Of a DNA stretch of 64,000 nt, positions 13,401-21,444 are shown piece after piece. The stretch is from Heliopora coerulea (lineage: Eukaryota > Cnidaria > Anthozoa > Scleralcyonacea > Helioporidae): contig JASJOG010000460.1 of the NCBI GenBank assembly GCA_030142905.1, positions 95,024 through 159,023 on the forward strand, written 5' to 3'. The position numbers and the translations under genes are program-made. Position 1 is the stretch's first letter. Every line of letters begins with the position of its first letter. Below the pieces are notes generated by a model. It saw only the letters and a program-made list of their open reading frames with translations, was not told where the DNA came from and did not search any database.

Positions 13401-16400
13401 TTCTTGACTTCTACCTTGACAACATTAACTCCTGCTCCAACATTTTCTGGTAAGTATTTCTCATAGTAGTCCTCCACAAACTCAGGTATATTTTCAGGTT
13501 GGTCCTCGACCTAAATAATGAACGTAATATAATTAGGTAAGGAATAAATGAGTGTTGTATTAGTAAGATCGAAGTAATAATTTATATTAATGTGTACGTG
13601 CTGTCATACGGAGATGTCACACTTTAGAAACATAAAATGGTTTTCCATGTTTATATTCTGTGATATAAACAAGCAAGATGTTGTGAGACTTGATCCGGGA
13701 CCAAGTCCCCTTTATAATTCCCTTATTTGAAGGTCAAAAACATGTTATTTTTTGCAAGAATAACTGCAAGAACTGAGTAGGAGCAGTTTATTTTTAGATT
13801 TGACGTCGGGTCTGTTTTTTTTCTTGGTTAAATCTGTAACAAGTATTCATAGATCGTACAATATATAAATGTATTATCATCAGTGTAATTCCCTGACAAA
13901 TCATTAATTTTTCCCCAACAGGAGGCTCTAGCCCCCTCTGCCCTCACCTCTAGCACCACCCCTGGAAAAGCTGCAAAAAAAACATTGCAAAAAAGCTGAA
14001 AAAAAAAAACACGAGCTGCAGCATGTGTTTTCAGCTTTAACAATAAGTGATCTAAAGTGTATTATCACAAAGTAATCTCCAAACTGTTTTATGCTAGTTG
14101 TCAGTGACATAGCAACGAGATCTTTTGAAAGGTTTGTGCACTCTCATTCATGCAATGTGCTTGCAATGTCCACAATGGATATACAACTAGTAAAAACAGG
14201 CTATAGGTCTGGGTTCCAGACCTATGCTATTCTACTTTAGTAATTTGTTGTAGTGTAGTTTATGTGAATATACTACATTAGTATATTCACATATAATACT
14301 GAATATGTTTCAGTAATGTAGTAATAACTGAAATATATTCACTGATAGACACATGATTTCCATTATAATCAAAGGGGCACACACTAGGTATGCTGCACTA
14401 CTCATCTAAATAGGGGAGGAGGTTTCCCATCTAGTATCTGGCTATTGTGTAATTCTCTCCATTGGATTAGTGTACTGACATAAAATAATGCAAGAAGAGA
14501 TTGTAACATTGTCTGTTACATGATTGTTTTAAGCATCAATAGTTCTCTCTTAGGCCCCAGCTACATGATACAATTGCTGACTCAGGAATTAGCAATTTAT
14601 AATTAACTTTTATTTGCTCACTTCTTCATTATGGTAACAAAGTCTTCACACTGTAAGAATGCAATTGATAATAAAATTCGTCAACCATGTTGATGTGCCC
14701 ATTCACTAGCAATGAGCTGATTGGTCCATTTCAAGATGCATATGGAGGACTGGTACTAGTACATCCAGTCTATGATTACACTCAATTTTATGACCCCTTG
14801 TATAAGTTGAGGTGTACTTTTAGAGCTCAATTTTCAGTCCTAGAAAATTGACTTATACACCATGAAATACAGTAATATATCAATGAAAGTTCCCTTGGAG
14901 TCCTCAAACAGACATTCAAAGACAAGCTTATCAAGAACTACACATCTTTAGACTAATTTACAAGAACAGTTTCTGGCTGTAGTATTAACACATAATCCTC
15001 CGAATTTGTGTGAATTATTTTCCCAAACAATGTTTATGTGCAGAAAAAGATACATGTATGCCACAAATGTTCACAGACTTTGCTCACCATTCAAGCAGAA
15101 CCGTGACACAGGCTAACAATCACACAATCCTCACAATTAACTGAACTACTTTTGACTGGGAATACTTACTATAATTTGAATTGTTGCTGTGTCAATGTGC
15201 TTGCGATCAGTGGCAGTTATGGTGAGGTTGTACACTGGGTTCTTTTGGAATTCTGGAGTTTTTTCTACATCCAAAGGTCGGACTATGGTCAGGTTTCCAT
15301 AATTTTTTTGGTCCTTATCATACTGTGTTCTCATCTCAAACCGTCCATCATTTCCAGAAGTAATAAAATATGATACATTGGCATTTTCTAAAATATCCTT
15401 GTCCTCTGCCATAACCTTTAAATTTGGAATGATATATGGAGTTTGCAGATCACCCTCTTTAACCTTTACAGAGTAGAACTTTTGCTTAAAAATTGGTGGA
15501 GAATCATTTTCATCTCGTACATTTATGGAAACAAATGCAGTGCTTAGTTGCTCTCCACGACGGGCCTCAACTATGATGTTGTAAACTTCTTTAGTCTCCC
15601 TATCAAATGAGCCCTCAGGAAGACCTGGTCTGGTCTTGATTTGAGCATAATCTGATTCTTGAGTCAAAGTAAAGTTTTGGTAATCATATTGTTGACGAAT
15701 CTTGTACTCTATTTGACCACCATTAATTGGATCAGGATCAGTAGCTTTTACTCGGAAAACATTTGTATCGCCCTTTGCTGCCTCAGAAACTGTTGCTTCA
15801 TATCTGTCATTGCCAAATATTGGCACAACATCATCAACATCTTTAATATCAATTTGTACTATAGCAGAAGAGAATACATCTCTAGATTCTCCCAGTTTTG
15901 CAGTGATGGCAAAAAGGTAGGACGTTTTCTGCTCATAGTCCAATGTTTTAGAAGTATAAATTGCACCAGTAGCTGAGTCTACAGTGAAAGGAAGGTTGTC
16001 TCTCTCTCGAATCTCTTTCTGCAGTGAATACAACACTGTATTTGAAGCTGTTTCCACCAAAATCTTTCCAACACTGCTGCCAGGACGGACATCTTCTTTA
16101 ACATTGTTGATAGTATAGTTCATTTTTTGAAACTTTGGAGGGTCCTTGTCAGTGATTGATACCACTACAGTTGTTCTACTTTGTGCATCTGCATTAGCAT
16201 TCGGACCAACAACAGGTTTAGTATTGACAGCCTGAACAACAACAGATATCTTGGCTTGTAAGGCAAGAGTTTGTAATGAATTCTTTACACTTAACATACC
16301 ATTTGTTTTATCAACTTGGAAATAGTCAGCATTTCGATCCCTCTCATCTTTTTGTGTTAGAATCTTGTATTCTATTATTGCATTATCCCCTAAATCAGGA

Positions 16401-18886
16401 TCCACTGCTTCAACTTGTAATACGCCATTTCCTGCTGCTAAGTCTCGCTTTACAGACACCTCAAAGACCGCCACGGTAAACTCTGGATGATGATCGTTCA
16501 CATCTTCAATTTGCACAATAAACTGACAATAACCAACCTGTCTTAGAGCCTCACTTCTTTCTGAACCACCATCAGTTGCTTTTGCAATTACAAAAATATC
16601 ATCATAGCTCTCTCTGTCCAATACATGTGTTGTTGTGACTACACCAGTCTCATCGTTTATATGAAAATAGTTATTCTTTTGCACCCTTTGAATGTCGTAC
16701 TCAATTAACTTGTTTAGGCCACGATCTTGGTCTGTTGCAGTCAAGGTTGTTACAACTGTTCCAATAGGTTGATTCTCTTTTATTTTTTGTGACACACAAT
16801 TGGAAAACACTGGTTGATGATCGTTCACATCGAGAATCCTTATGATCACCGTTGCAGTAGGGTCTGACACTCTGAGATTATCTTTGGCTTCAATGACCAG
16901 TTCATATTTATCTTCACTGCCAAATTGGTCCCTGTTTTCATTTACCCTGATTACTCCTTGATTTGTTACAGTAAAGTATTGTCGTCCCGTGTTAGGAGTC
17001 GCAGTTATAATACGGTATGTCACTTCATCTGGCTTTGTACTGGGGTCAGGATCAACTGCTTGTGCAACACCAACAATCTGATCCTTGGGAGCATCTTCAA
17101 AAATGAAGAACTTATACTCATTGAATCGAAATTTGGGTGGAGTATCATCGTCATCTTCAACATATACTTCTACATAAGATGTTCTTGTTCGACCATTTGT
17201 GCCGGGATCTGTAACATTCACCGGAAAGAAGAAATAGTTCTGGGCTTCATAATCCAAAGCTTTGATGTTACGAATCTGACCATCATCTGTGATATCAAAG
17301 AATCCATTGGTATCCCCCAGTGTGAAGATCATTTCTTTGCTACCACAGAGGCAATTTCTCTCGCAATCACAGTCTTCAACTTCAACTACGAAAACATCAC
17401 CACCTGTTGCGGACCCACCTTCTTTAACTCTTATTTTTGTAGCAGGTGTCTTAAACATACCCAAATGGTCATCCGCATTTACCAAATTAAGATTTACTCG
17501 AACTTTCCTCGACAGCCCTTCATCTGCATCTTCCTGTCCAGTTACAAAGAACTGAAATCTTTTGTCTGTCTCACTTGCAGTGTCAAAGTCTAATTCTCGT
17601 AAAAGGGTTATTTCTCCAAGATTGTTGATTGCAAATGTGTTTTTTGCCTCCTCATCATCAATTTCATACGTCATTGGCATACCTGATCTACTCAGTGCTT
17701 TTACTGTGGCCACAACACTTCCACGGACATGTGCTTCTGAAAAATTTAGATTATATGGTATTCCAACAAACTCAGGAGGAGTCTTCTCCACATACACAGA
17801 AACTGGCTGAACATTACTAGTCTTGGGAGGCATTCCATAATCCAAGGCTTCAATCTTCACATCATATCTTCCTTCCTCTAATTCTCTTCCACTGGTCTTT
17901 AATTTATGAGTTTGTGGATCAATTGTGAATGGTGTCTCTTCCTGACCTTCGGTTACTATGTTGAAGCGGATTCTACCTCGGGGGCCACTATCATCATCTG
18001 TGGGGCGGAGGAAAAGTATCTCGGTACCAGCACGAGCAAACTGGTTAACTCTTCCACTAAACTGACCTGCTCCACCAATGTCCCGATCGAATCTAGGGGG
18101 ATTGTCATTGATGTCCCAAACTTCAACGATTAGGTAATGGTCAACATATTTACTGCTTGGAGGATCTGGCTTCGGCGGTTGTATGTAAGGTTGGTCATCA
18201 GTGAAGTTATACTGGAAATCTCGAATGGTCATGTTGTACATTCTGATCAGTTCAAAATCCATTAAGGCAGTCGTTGTCACTTCCCCCGTGTCAGCATTAA
18301 GCGAAAAATTACGAAATTCCTCGTAAGGCCACACGATCTTGACTTTACCGTATGGGTGAAGCTTTCGAACTTTCCCAACAACTGTACCGACAGGAACTAG
18401 TTTGGGATCCTCTCGTACATACAACCGGGTTGCTTGAACATAACCAATAATGTGCAGGGACTCGATTAATCTGCGCTCGTACTCCCTTCTCGTACGGTCC
18501 TGTTGACTTAAATTGTCCCCTACTGCTCTGCGATATCTTCGCCTGAAGTCAGTCCCTGCCTTTTTAGCGATGCTTCGACGTTCCTTAGCCATTAGATTCT
18601 TCGACTTGTGAAAATTTCGTCCCAAGAAGATCCTGGCGTTCCCATCGCTCGCACGGCTCAAACCTGTCATCGCGGACCTTTTCAACAGCAAATTTCTAAA
18701 ACGGGCTAATGTTGAAGAACCTCGAGTCGTCCAAAGATGTTGTTTTGGTGTATCAAGAACTTCGGCGCTATGGTCAGGCCAGCGAAGTGCCATAGAGCTG
18801 TCTGTGGCCAAAACCAACAGATAACAGACACAAATAATGCTAACCGCCATCATTTTGAGGCTGGGCATTCTCTGAGCTCCCATCAA
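803..18886 (-). CDS. Classical cadherin, copy A (13 coding exons, 2846 residues)
   Basis: Calcium-dependent cell-cell adhesion receptor that should link to catenins at adherens junctions. Exons, from 5' to 3' on the minus strand, are 18886-15170, 13510-12190, 10538-9540, 9095-8844, 8525-8313, 8099-7933, 6775-6660, 5971-5679, 5363-5146, 4322-4148, 3697-3494, 2540-2322 and 1449-803. Every junction has an AG acceptor and GT donor, phases agree, and the total of 8541 nt is divisible by three. Order of parts: signal peptide (about 1-33), basic propeptide ending RRYRR at 116-120, about 15 cadherin repeats with DxND/DxNDNPP-type linkers (about 150-1830), a membrane-proximal region, EGF1 with LamG1 (about 2080-2315), EGF2, LamG2 (about 2363-2560), EGF3 (2588-2621), membrane helix (2646-2666), and a 180-residue tail with YHDDGAGEEDTFNYD (p120-like) and QDWEFLKDWGRKF (beta-catenin-like) motifs. 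The layout matches non-chordate classical cadherins. The exact cadherin repeat count is an estimate. Confidence 0.9.
1450..2321. other. Copy A intron 12
   Basis: Intron with no gene that I can support. An open frame of about 93 codons on the plus strand at 1591-1872 is also present in copy B, but the whole intron is duplicated, so its conservation is not evidence for coding. Contains a short TG run near 2160. Confidence 0.6.
2322..2540 (-). CDS. Copy A exon 12: end of LamG2 and EGF3
   Basis: Phase 1 to phase 1 exon. It begins GCTGASSYNGHN (close of the second laminin-G domain) and carries a six-cysteine EGF: CPCRQVLLCRNGGVC followed by CSCKPGWTGPTC (residues 2588-2621). Donor GTAACG, acceptor TTTTTAG. 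Confidence 0.88.
   Translation of the reverse strand, partial: VVLALVPTMVTILTQIPISKRSVLTSKQAAHVARSFCVEMAGCACRPLYLFVHANLAGLDQRVRTSFTSLLF
2593..2836 (+). mobile_element. tRNA-derived SINE, shared by both copies
   Basis: Contains a near-consensus RNA polymerase III A box (TGGCACAGTGG at 2598-2608) and, about 30 bp on, a B box (GGTTTGATTCT at 2640-2650), followed by a tRNA-unrelated body and an ataaataaag-like end. The same element lies at the same place in copy B, so it was inserted before the duplication. Outer boundaries are approximate. Confidence 0.6.
3297..3478 (-). mobile_element. tRNA-like (SINE) insertion specific to copy A
   Basis: On the minus strand the sequence runs GACTCGATAGCTCAACAGA... 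to GTGCGAGTTCAAATCC and TCGAGTC: 7-bp acceptor-like arms, an A-box-like D arm and a B box (GAGTTCAAATCC). The anticodon stem does not pair well, so it is a tRNA-derived repeat and not a working tRNA. Copy B has only about 12 bp here (near 27157-27168). It lies about 15 bp beyond the exon 11 donor and does not touch coding sequence. Confidence 0.5.
3494..3697 (-). CDS. Copy A exon 11: LamG2, with polybasic RRRRR
   Basis: Encodes the middle and end of the second laminin-G domain, including KLYVGGMPD, the characteristic 'L.VGG.P' strand. Contains IRRRRRSAG at residues 2530-2538, a possible convertase site. Acceptor CGAAG is intact here (mutated in copy B); donor ACAG/GTAGGG. Confidence 0.85.
3698..4147. 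other. Copy A intron 10
   Basis: No gene seen. Contains a short run of tgtc/gtct repeats near 3888-3905. Confidence 0.6.
4148..4322 (-). CDS. Copy A exon 10: LamG2 core
   Basis: Reads YEDRKLYFEFKLLDAL... and DGNWHNVIVTREGN, the 'W H.V.V.R.' core strand of a laminin-G domain. Phase 0 to phase 1. Acceptor CATCTAG, donor ACAG/GTCAGG. Confidence 0.88.
4332..4490. repeat. AAATA/AAAT-rich simple repeat
   Basis: Runs of aaataaataaat and degenerate derivatives. A related but differently sized tract is at 28141-28320 in copy B, as expected for a microsatellite evolving after duplication. Confidence 0.75.
4568..4871. mobile_element. MITE with CTAAAGCCC...GGGCTTTAG ends (copy A)
   Basis: Imperfect terminal inverted repeats CTAAAGCCCTGGCCAAAC and its counterpart GTTTGGCAAGGGCTTTAG flank a body made of repeated 'ttcaacattgttg' words. 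No coding capacity. The orthologous element sits at 28551-28854, so insertion preceded the duplication. Superfamily not decided. Confidence 0.7.
5146..5363 (-). CDS. Copy A exon 9: start of LamG2 with RRRKR site
   Basis: Phase 1 to phase 0 exon beginning KAPRLWYQPNSFTEYRLPG and then EERRRKRAV (polybasic at residues 2381-2385), followed by LDRYSAYIAMQLRVDP and ASSETNMEYSILG, which fits laminin-G strands. Acceptor CCATTAG, donor GTAAGA. Confidence 0.88.
5364..5678. other. Copy A intron 8
   Basis: No gene. Copy B lacks the part of this intron from about 5539 to the exon as a result of the deletion described for its exon 8. Confidence 0.6.
5679..5971 (-). CDS. Copy A exon 8: LamG1 end and EGF2
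   Basis: Starts YLNGLGPIQVGGIEN and SFRGCIRKIRENLE (the 'F.GCI..' close of a laminin-G domain) and ends with an EGF: CTLMAKCPSCKNGGYC then CTCPMGFIGDDC. Phase 2 in, phase 1 out, donor GTAAGT. Copy B has lost everything after 'VVNAP'. Confidence 0.9.
5972..6659. other. Copy A intron 7
   Basis: No gene seen. Copy B has a shorter intron here (29697-29939), so about 450 bp differ between copies. Confidence 0.6.
6660..6775 (-). CDS. Copy A exon 7: LamG1
   Basis: A 116-nt exon too short to be found as an open frame. Phase 0 in, phase 2 out. Encodes VVTVILDHCKFADIVEDD and CELISKTTGNFE, joining the WHHVEISHQRK strand of exon 6 to YLNGLGPIQVGG of exon 8 to complete the first laminin-G domain. Acceptor TATTTTAG, donor GTAAGT. 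The 116 nt are conserved in copy B. Confidence 0.88.
6776..7932. other. Copy A intron 6
   Basis: No gene seen; unique-looking sequence, conserved with copy B across 30056-31167. Confidence 0.6.
7933..8099 (-). CDS. Copy A exon 6: LamG1
   Basis: Encodes GGNNKHDDFLAVSLVKGK, LSFGGRKPLTV and NNKKWHHVEISHQRK, typical laminin-G strands. Phase 1 to phase 0. The donor is the less common GTTAGT. Confidence 0.88.
8313..8525 (-). CDS. Copy A exon 5: EGF1 end and start of LamG1
   Basis: GTCHDVLPHGFVCECPSEYS plus GPRC completes EGF1, followed by TFLGNSYIWLHPKTPHNYG and EEDGLLLYQGP, the first strands of a laminin-G domain. Phase 1 to phase 1. Donor GTTAGC. Confidence 0.9.
8547..8740. repeat. AAT/ATAATA microsatellite in intron 4
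   Basis: Long degenerate ataataataa and gataatgataat tracts filling much of the 318-bp intron 4 (8526-8843). The matching tract in copy B is at 31787-31975. Confidence 0.8.
8844..9095 (-). CDS. Copy A exon 4: membrane-proximal region and start of EGF1
   Basis: 252 nt, phase 1 to phase 1. Encodes GFELGMIGIDYCVNETL, then CMPEFCLNGG, the first EGF cysteines. The segment between the last cadherin repeat and EGF1 fits the conserved membrane-proximal region of non-chordate classical cadherins. Confidence 0.88.
9096..9539. other. Copy A intron 3
   Basis: No gene seen. Confidence 0.6.
9540..10538 (-). CDS. Copy A exon 3: last cadherin repeats and membrane-proximal region
   Basis: 999 nt, phase 1 to phase 1. 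Starts DTARLIVTVTDVNDNPPVF (linker), followed by a full repeat (LTVTDPDKPE, NFDREVDPYLKVVIKATD, VEDEDEFP), then GRMRIIVNAIDGKFLGGP and a long segment without the cadherin signature ending in SNDTLQNLG. Acceptor GTACCAG, donor GTGAGT. Confidence 0.9.
10539..12189. other. Copy A intron 2
   Basis: No gene. Holds a direct repeat of about 120 bp (near 11090-11210 and 11565-11685) beginning with aaatggagtcatgaatg. The LINE and the 1.76-kb inverted-repeat element found in copy B intron 2 are absent, so this copy shows both empty sites (near 11100 and 11830). Confidence 0.65.
11090..11685. repeat. Direct repeat pair inside intron 2 (copy A)
   Basis: Two imperfect copies of a block running from 'aaatggagtcatgaatgttt' through 'acaaggacaag' to 'gagttttc.tgac', about 475 bp apart. 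The counterparts in copy B are near 36985-37080 and 37450-37550, so the repeat predates the duplication. Confidence 0.6.
12190..13510 (-). CDS. Copy A exon 2: cadherin repeats
   Basis: 1321 nt, phase 0 to phase 1. Acceptor TTATTTAG, first codons VEDQPENIPEF (repeat boundary), donor GTAAGT after DNGGVMG. Calcium-binding linkers seen: VNDINDASPFF, IEDENEFPALF and ITPGNDNRPTF, with internal RARDNGNPP and FDLEEYRR motifs, so roughly four repeats. Open-frame sequence continuing to 12083 is intron. Confidence 0.92.
13511..15169. other. Copy A intron 1
   Basis: No gene seen. Contains a 15-bp-arm hairpin at 14261-14293 and polypurine runs near 13975-14010; the middle part (about 14640-14884) is unrelated to the corresponding part of copy B. 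Confidence 0.6.
14261..14293. repeat. Perfect hairpin, 15-bp arms, 3-nt loop
   Basis: tatgtgaatatacta, then cat, then its exact reverse complement. It lies in an approximately 90-bp stretch of intron 1 missing from copy B. Confidence 0.7.
15170..18886 (-). CDS. Copy A exon 1: signal peptide, propeptide, about 10 cadherin repeats
   Basis: A single 3717-nt exon encoding residues 1-1239. The ATG at 18886 is chosen because MMGAQRMPSLKMM leads into a hydrophobic core (AVSIICVCYLLVLA) typical of a signal peptide; Met7 is an alternative. A basic prodomain (LLLKRSA, KERRSIAKKA) ends at FRRRYRR/AVGD, a furin-type site. Linkers seen in order include VWDINDNPPRF, VEKTPPEF, VEDDDDTPPKF, LDVNDHQPVF, EDVNDHHPEF, TDKDPPKF, KDVDDVVPIF and RDENDSPPIF. 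It ends TATIQII before GTAAGT; the open frame to 15146 reads into the intron. A cysteine cluster, CDCERNCLCG, in the fourth repeat is unusual for cadherins. Confidence 0.93.
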
Positions 18887-19300
18887 GTTCCAAATCGAAG
18901 ATGAATATATGGTGACGAACTAAGACGGGAGCCAATTTAATATAAACAGAAAACCACTTGACTTTCTTCGATCGACAACCAGGGCTTCGCAACGAAATTA
19001 TATGACCAAACACCAGGATGATGCGTTAAAGATTACTTTAAGAACAATCTTCTTCCCAATTTTTCGGATGCTGAACGAAAGAGTGGAGAACTAAAAGCTT
19101 TACGAATGTGCTGAACAGTACTTAAATACGACGCTGTTTATCGGGGAAAGAATGTAGAAAAAATGTCCCACACCTTCCGATTTCACCTTTAACCAATCAC
19201 AGGCGTTCGTGAGCCTTTCGCGTGCTGCGTGAGAGAAGCGAGGGCGGTACGATTTGTGGCATAGTTCGAGCTTTTGTAAGGTTCACAAAGGAATATCTAG
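18887..19300 (-). promoter_or_regulatory. Putative promoter/5' UTR of cadherin copy A
   Basis: Sequence upstream of the ATG conserved with copy B (46951-47380). It contains a CCAATCACAGG-type element on the opposite strand (CCAAT box, near 19193) and a TTTATATTAAAT stretch (about 18938-18949). No transcription start can be fixed from sequence. Confidence 0.35.
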
Positions 19301-20744
19301 CGGGAGACAGTGTGAAAATAGTAATCTAAAAATCGTCATTTGTTCATCCTTGATCAAGTTTGATTAATTCGATTTTTAATTCTTTCAATAACGGCGAAAA
19401 TATGAATAAGTGATCGAAAAACAGTTTAAAAGCAAATGACGTAATTATTCATAATATTTGAATTTCAAGTGCCTCGTCATTCAAGTTTCTATCGTCGAAG
19501 AAGCGACAATTTCAACTTTCTATTTTCTTCCTGACCACTACGGACTTATTTTCTGGTAGGCTTGTTCTTACTCGAAAATGGTTACACGACATTAATGGTT
19601 TCTGGAATGGAAGACCATTTTCAGGTACACCGGCTGATTCGTCATTGAATAAGGGTGCACTATGGAAATATTTGAGCAATAAAGAACGAAATGGACACTT
19701 AAGATTTCTCTATTAGTAGCTTATTGATTATCCATTCGACTATTTCAACCGATTAAGCAAATGACTGCATTTTCGGTTTGGACAGTATGGTCGTATGGAA
19801 ATGTCAAGACTGGAGCATTTGCCGACACAACGGCGATGATAAACTTGTAATTATCTCTCGAACAAACAACATTTTACAAAAAATTACAATTAAAAAACAT
19901 TCCGATAAGTTGTTAACGAATATCGACGTGAGTTTCCGGTTACTAAACCTAATCGCTGCCTATTGCTTCAGACACTTACCGCAGTTATCTGACTTCATCA
20001 AAGTGAAATCACTGCAATTATTGATTTCCTTCTATCAGTCTAACTGGAGCTGAAACGCTTTTCCATGATCCATCATCAACAGAACTAAAAACTACGAAAT
20101 AAAAAAATACCACAGACTTGGCTGAATTTCAAGATGAATGTACGAGACGGGGGGCGAGATAACCAGCCTCACAACAGAGAACCAGCAGTGGTCTTTTGGG
20201 AAAATTTTGAGCTCAACTTTTTAAGTCCCGGTCATGCACTTTGAAATAATAAAACAACTTTAATGGGGAGCTTTTAAACTAAAACAATTGCGGACAATAA
20301 CGGGAACGAAGTCGAACAATCAAGGAAGCAAATTCAAATTCATTTGACCGATAAATATATATCTGTCAAAATGTAATGGGCCCCCATCTTCAAACTTGCT
20401 GATTCTGCTCCCAACCTTATTTTAATCCTAACTTAACGAGAACTGAACGTGGTTTGATGTTTGAAATCATGTTGAGCTTCGTTCTTCAGTTCAACTTCAT
20501 CCGTGTCCGCGCTTCCTTTCCACACGCGGGTTCCACTCGAGAGAATCTCACGAAAAGCAATTGGCATAGAGGGTAAGACACCTCGGGCAGACGACCGTGA
20601 ATGGACGAGAAATGCTATAATTTCTCCGTCATCTTACTAGTGTGTGTGTGTGTAAATGAAAGAACAAAGCAGAAAACAAAAGAGAGAAAAAAAACAAAAG
20701 GAAAAAATTTATGCACGCCAAAGGTTAAGATTCCATTTTTTATT
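19301..20744. other. Intergenic region upstream of copy A
   Basis: No gene seen. Similarity to the region upstream of copy B continues to about 19815, where the duplicated unit ends (matching break at about 47895). Confidence 0.55.
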
Positions 20745-20818
20745 ACCGTGACTTGGATGGGGCAACTGCCCACTAACATCCAAGTCTTACAACGATGTAT
20801 GATAACGTAAGCACGTAA

Positions 20819-21441
20819 GGAAAACTTATTCTTGCAGAATACACTTTTGATATTCTTGCAATCAATGAATCCAAAATAGATAATAGTATTTCCGATAACG
20901 AAATACATATATTAGGGTATGATATTGTTCGGAAAGATCGTAATAGATTTGGGGGTGGTGTGGTTCTATATGTCCGTGATAACATACCATTCTCGGAAAG
21001 AAAAGATCTAATATCGGAAGGTCTCGAGATGATATGTATTGAAATTAATAAGCCATATAACAAATCTATTTTAATTAATGCGTGGTATAGACCGCCAAAC
21101 TCAGATATAAATGTGTTTGATGAGTATGCAGTGTTTTTATGCAAATGTGAATGTGAAAAAAAAGAATTAATTGTCTTAGGGGATTTGAATTGTGATGTTA
21201 GTAAAACACCGCTTGATCATCAAACACGAAAATTACAATTCTTATGTTTGCTCTATCAGATTGACCAACTTATTAATGAGCCAACAAGAATGACGCCGAC
21301 ATCAGCTTCTTTAATTGATTTAATATTAACTAACAAACTTGAAAATATTTCCCAGTCAGGTGTTATTCACCTTGGGATATCTGATCATAGTTTGATTTAT
21401 GCAATAAGAAACCTTATATTGACAAAATCGGAAAAACATCA
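20819..21441 (+). pseudogene. LINE endonuclease domain
   Basis: Reads ILAINESKIDNS, GGGVVLYVRD, INAWYRPPNS, ELIVLGDLNCD and LGISDHSLI, the ordered motifs of the AP-endonuclease-like domain of LINE ORF2 (catalytic N.(E), D.N and SDH motifs). The frame is broken from the reverse transcriptase by a 1-nt change in an A run near 21431-21437 (gaaaaaca), after which the correct frame continues TSPMVRDVRDFKN. Confidence 0.8.
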
Positions 21442-21444
21442 CCT

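Noticed and set aside
16925..17593. 222-codon plus-strand frame (and its counterpart at 44989-45657)
   Set aside because: Antisense to the cadherin exon 1; it exists because the coding strand is open, and its residues (Cys/Ile/Ser-rich) match no known protein pattern.
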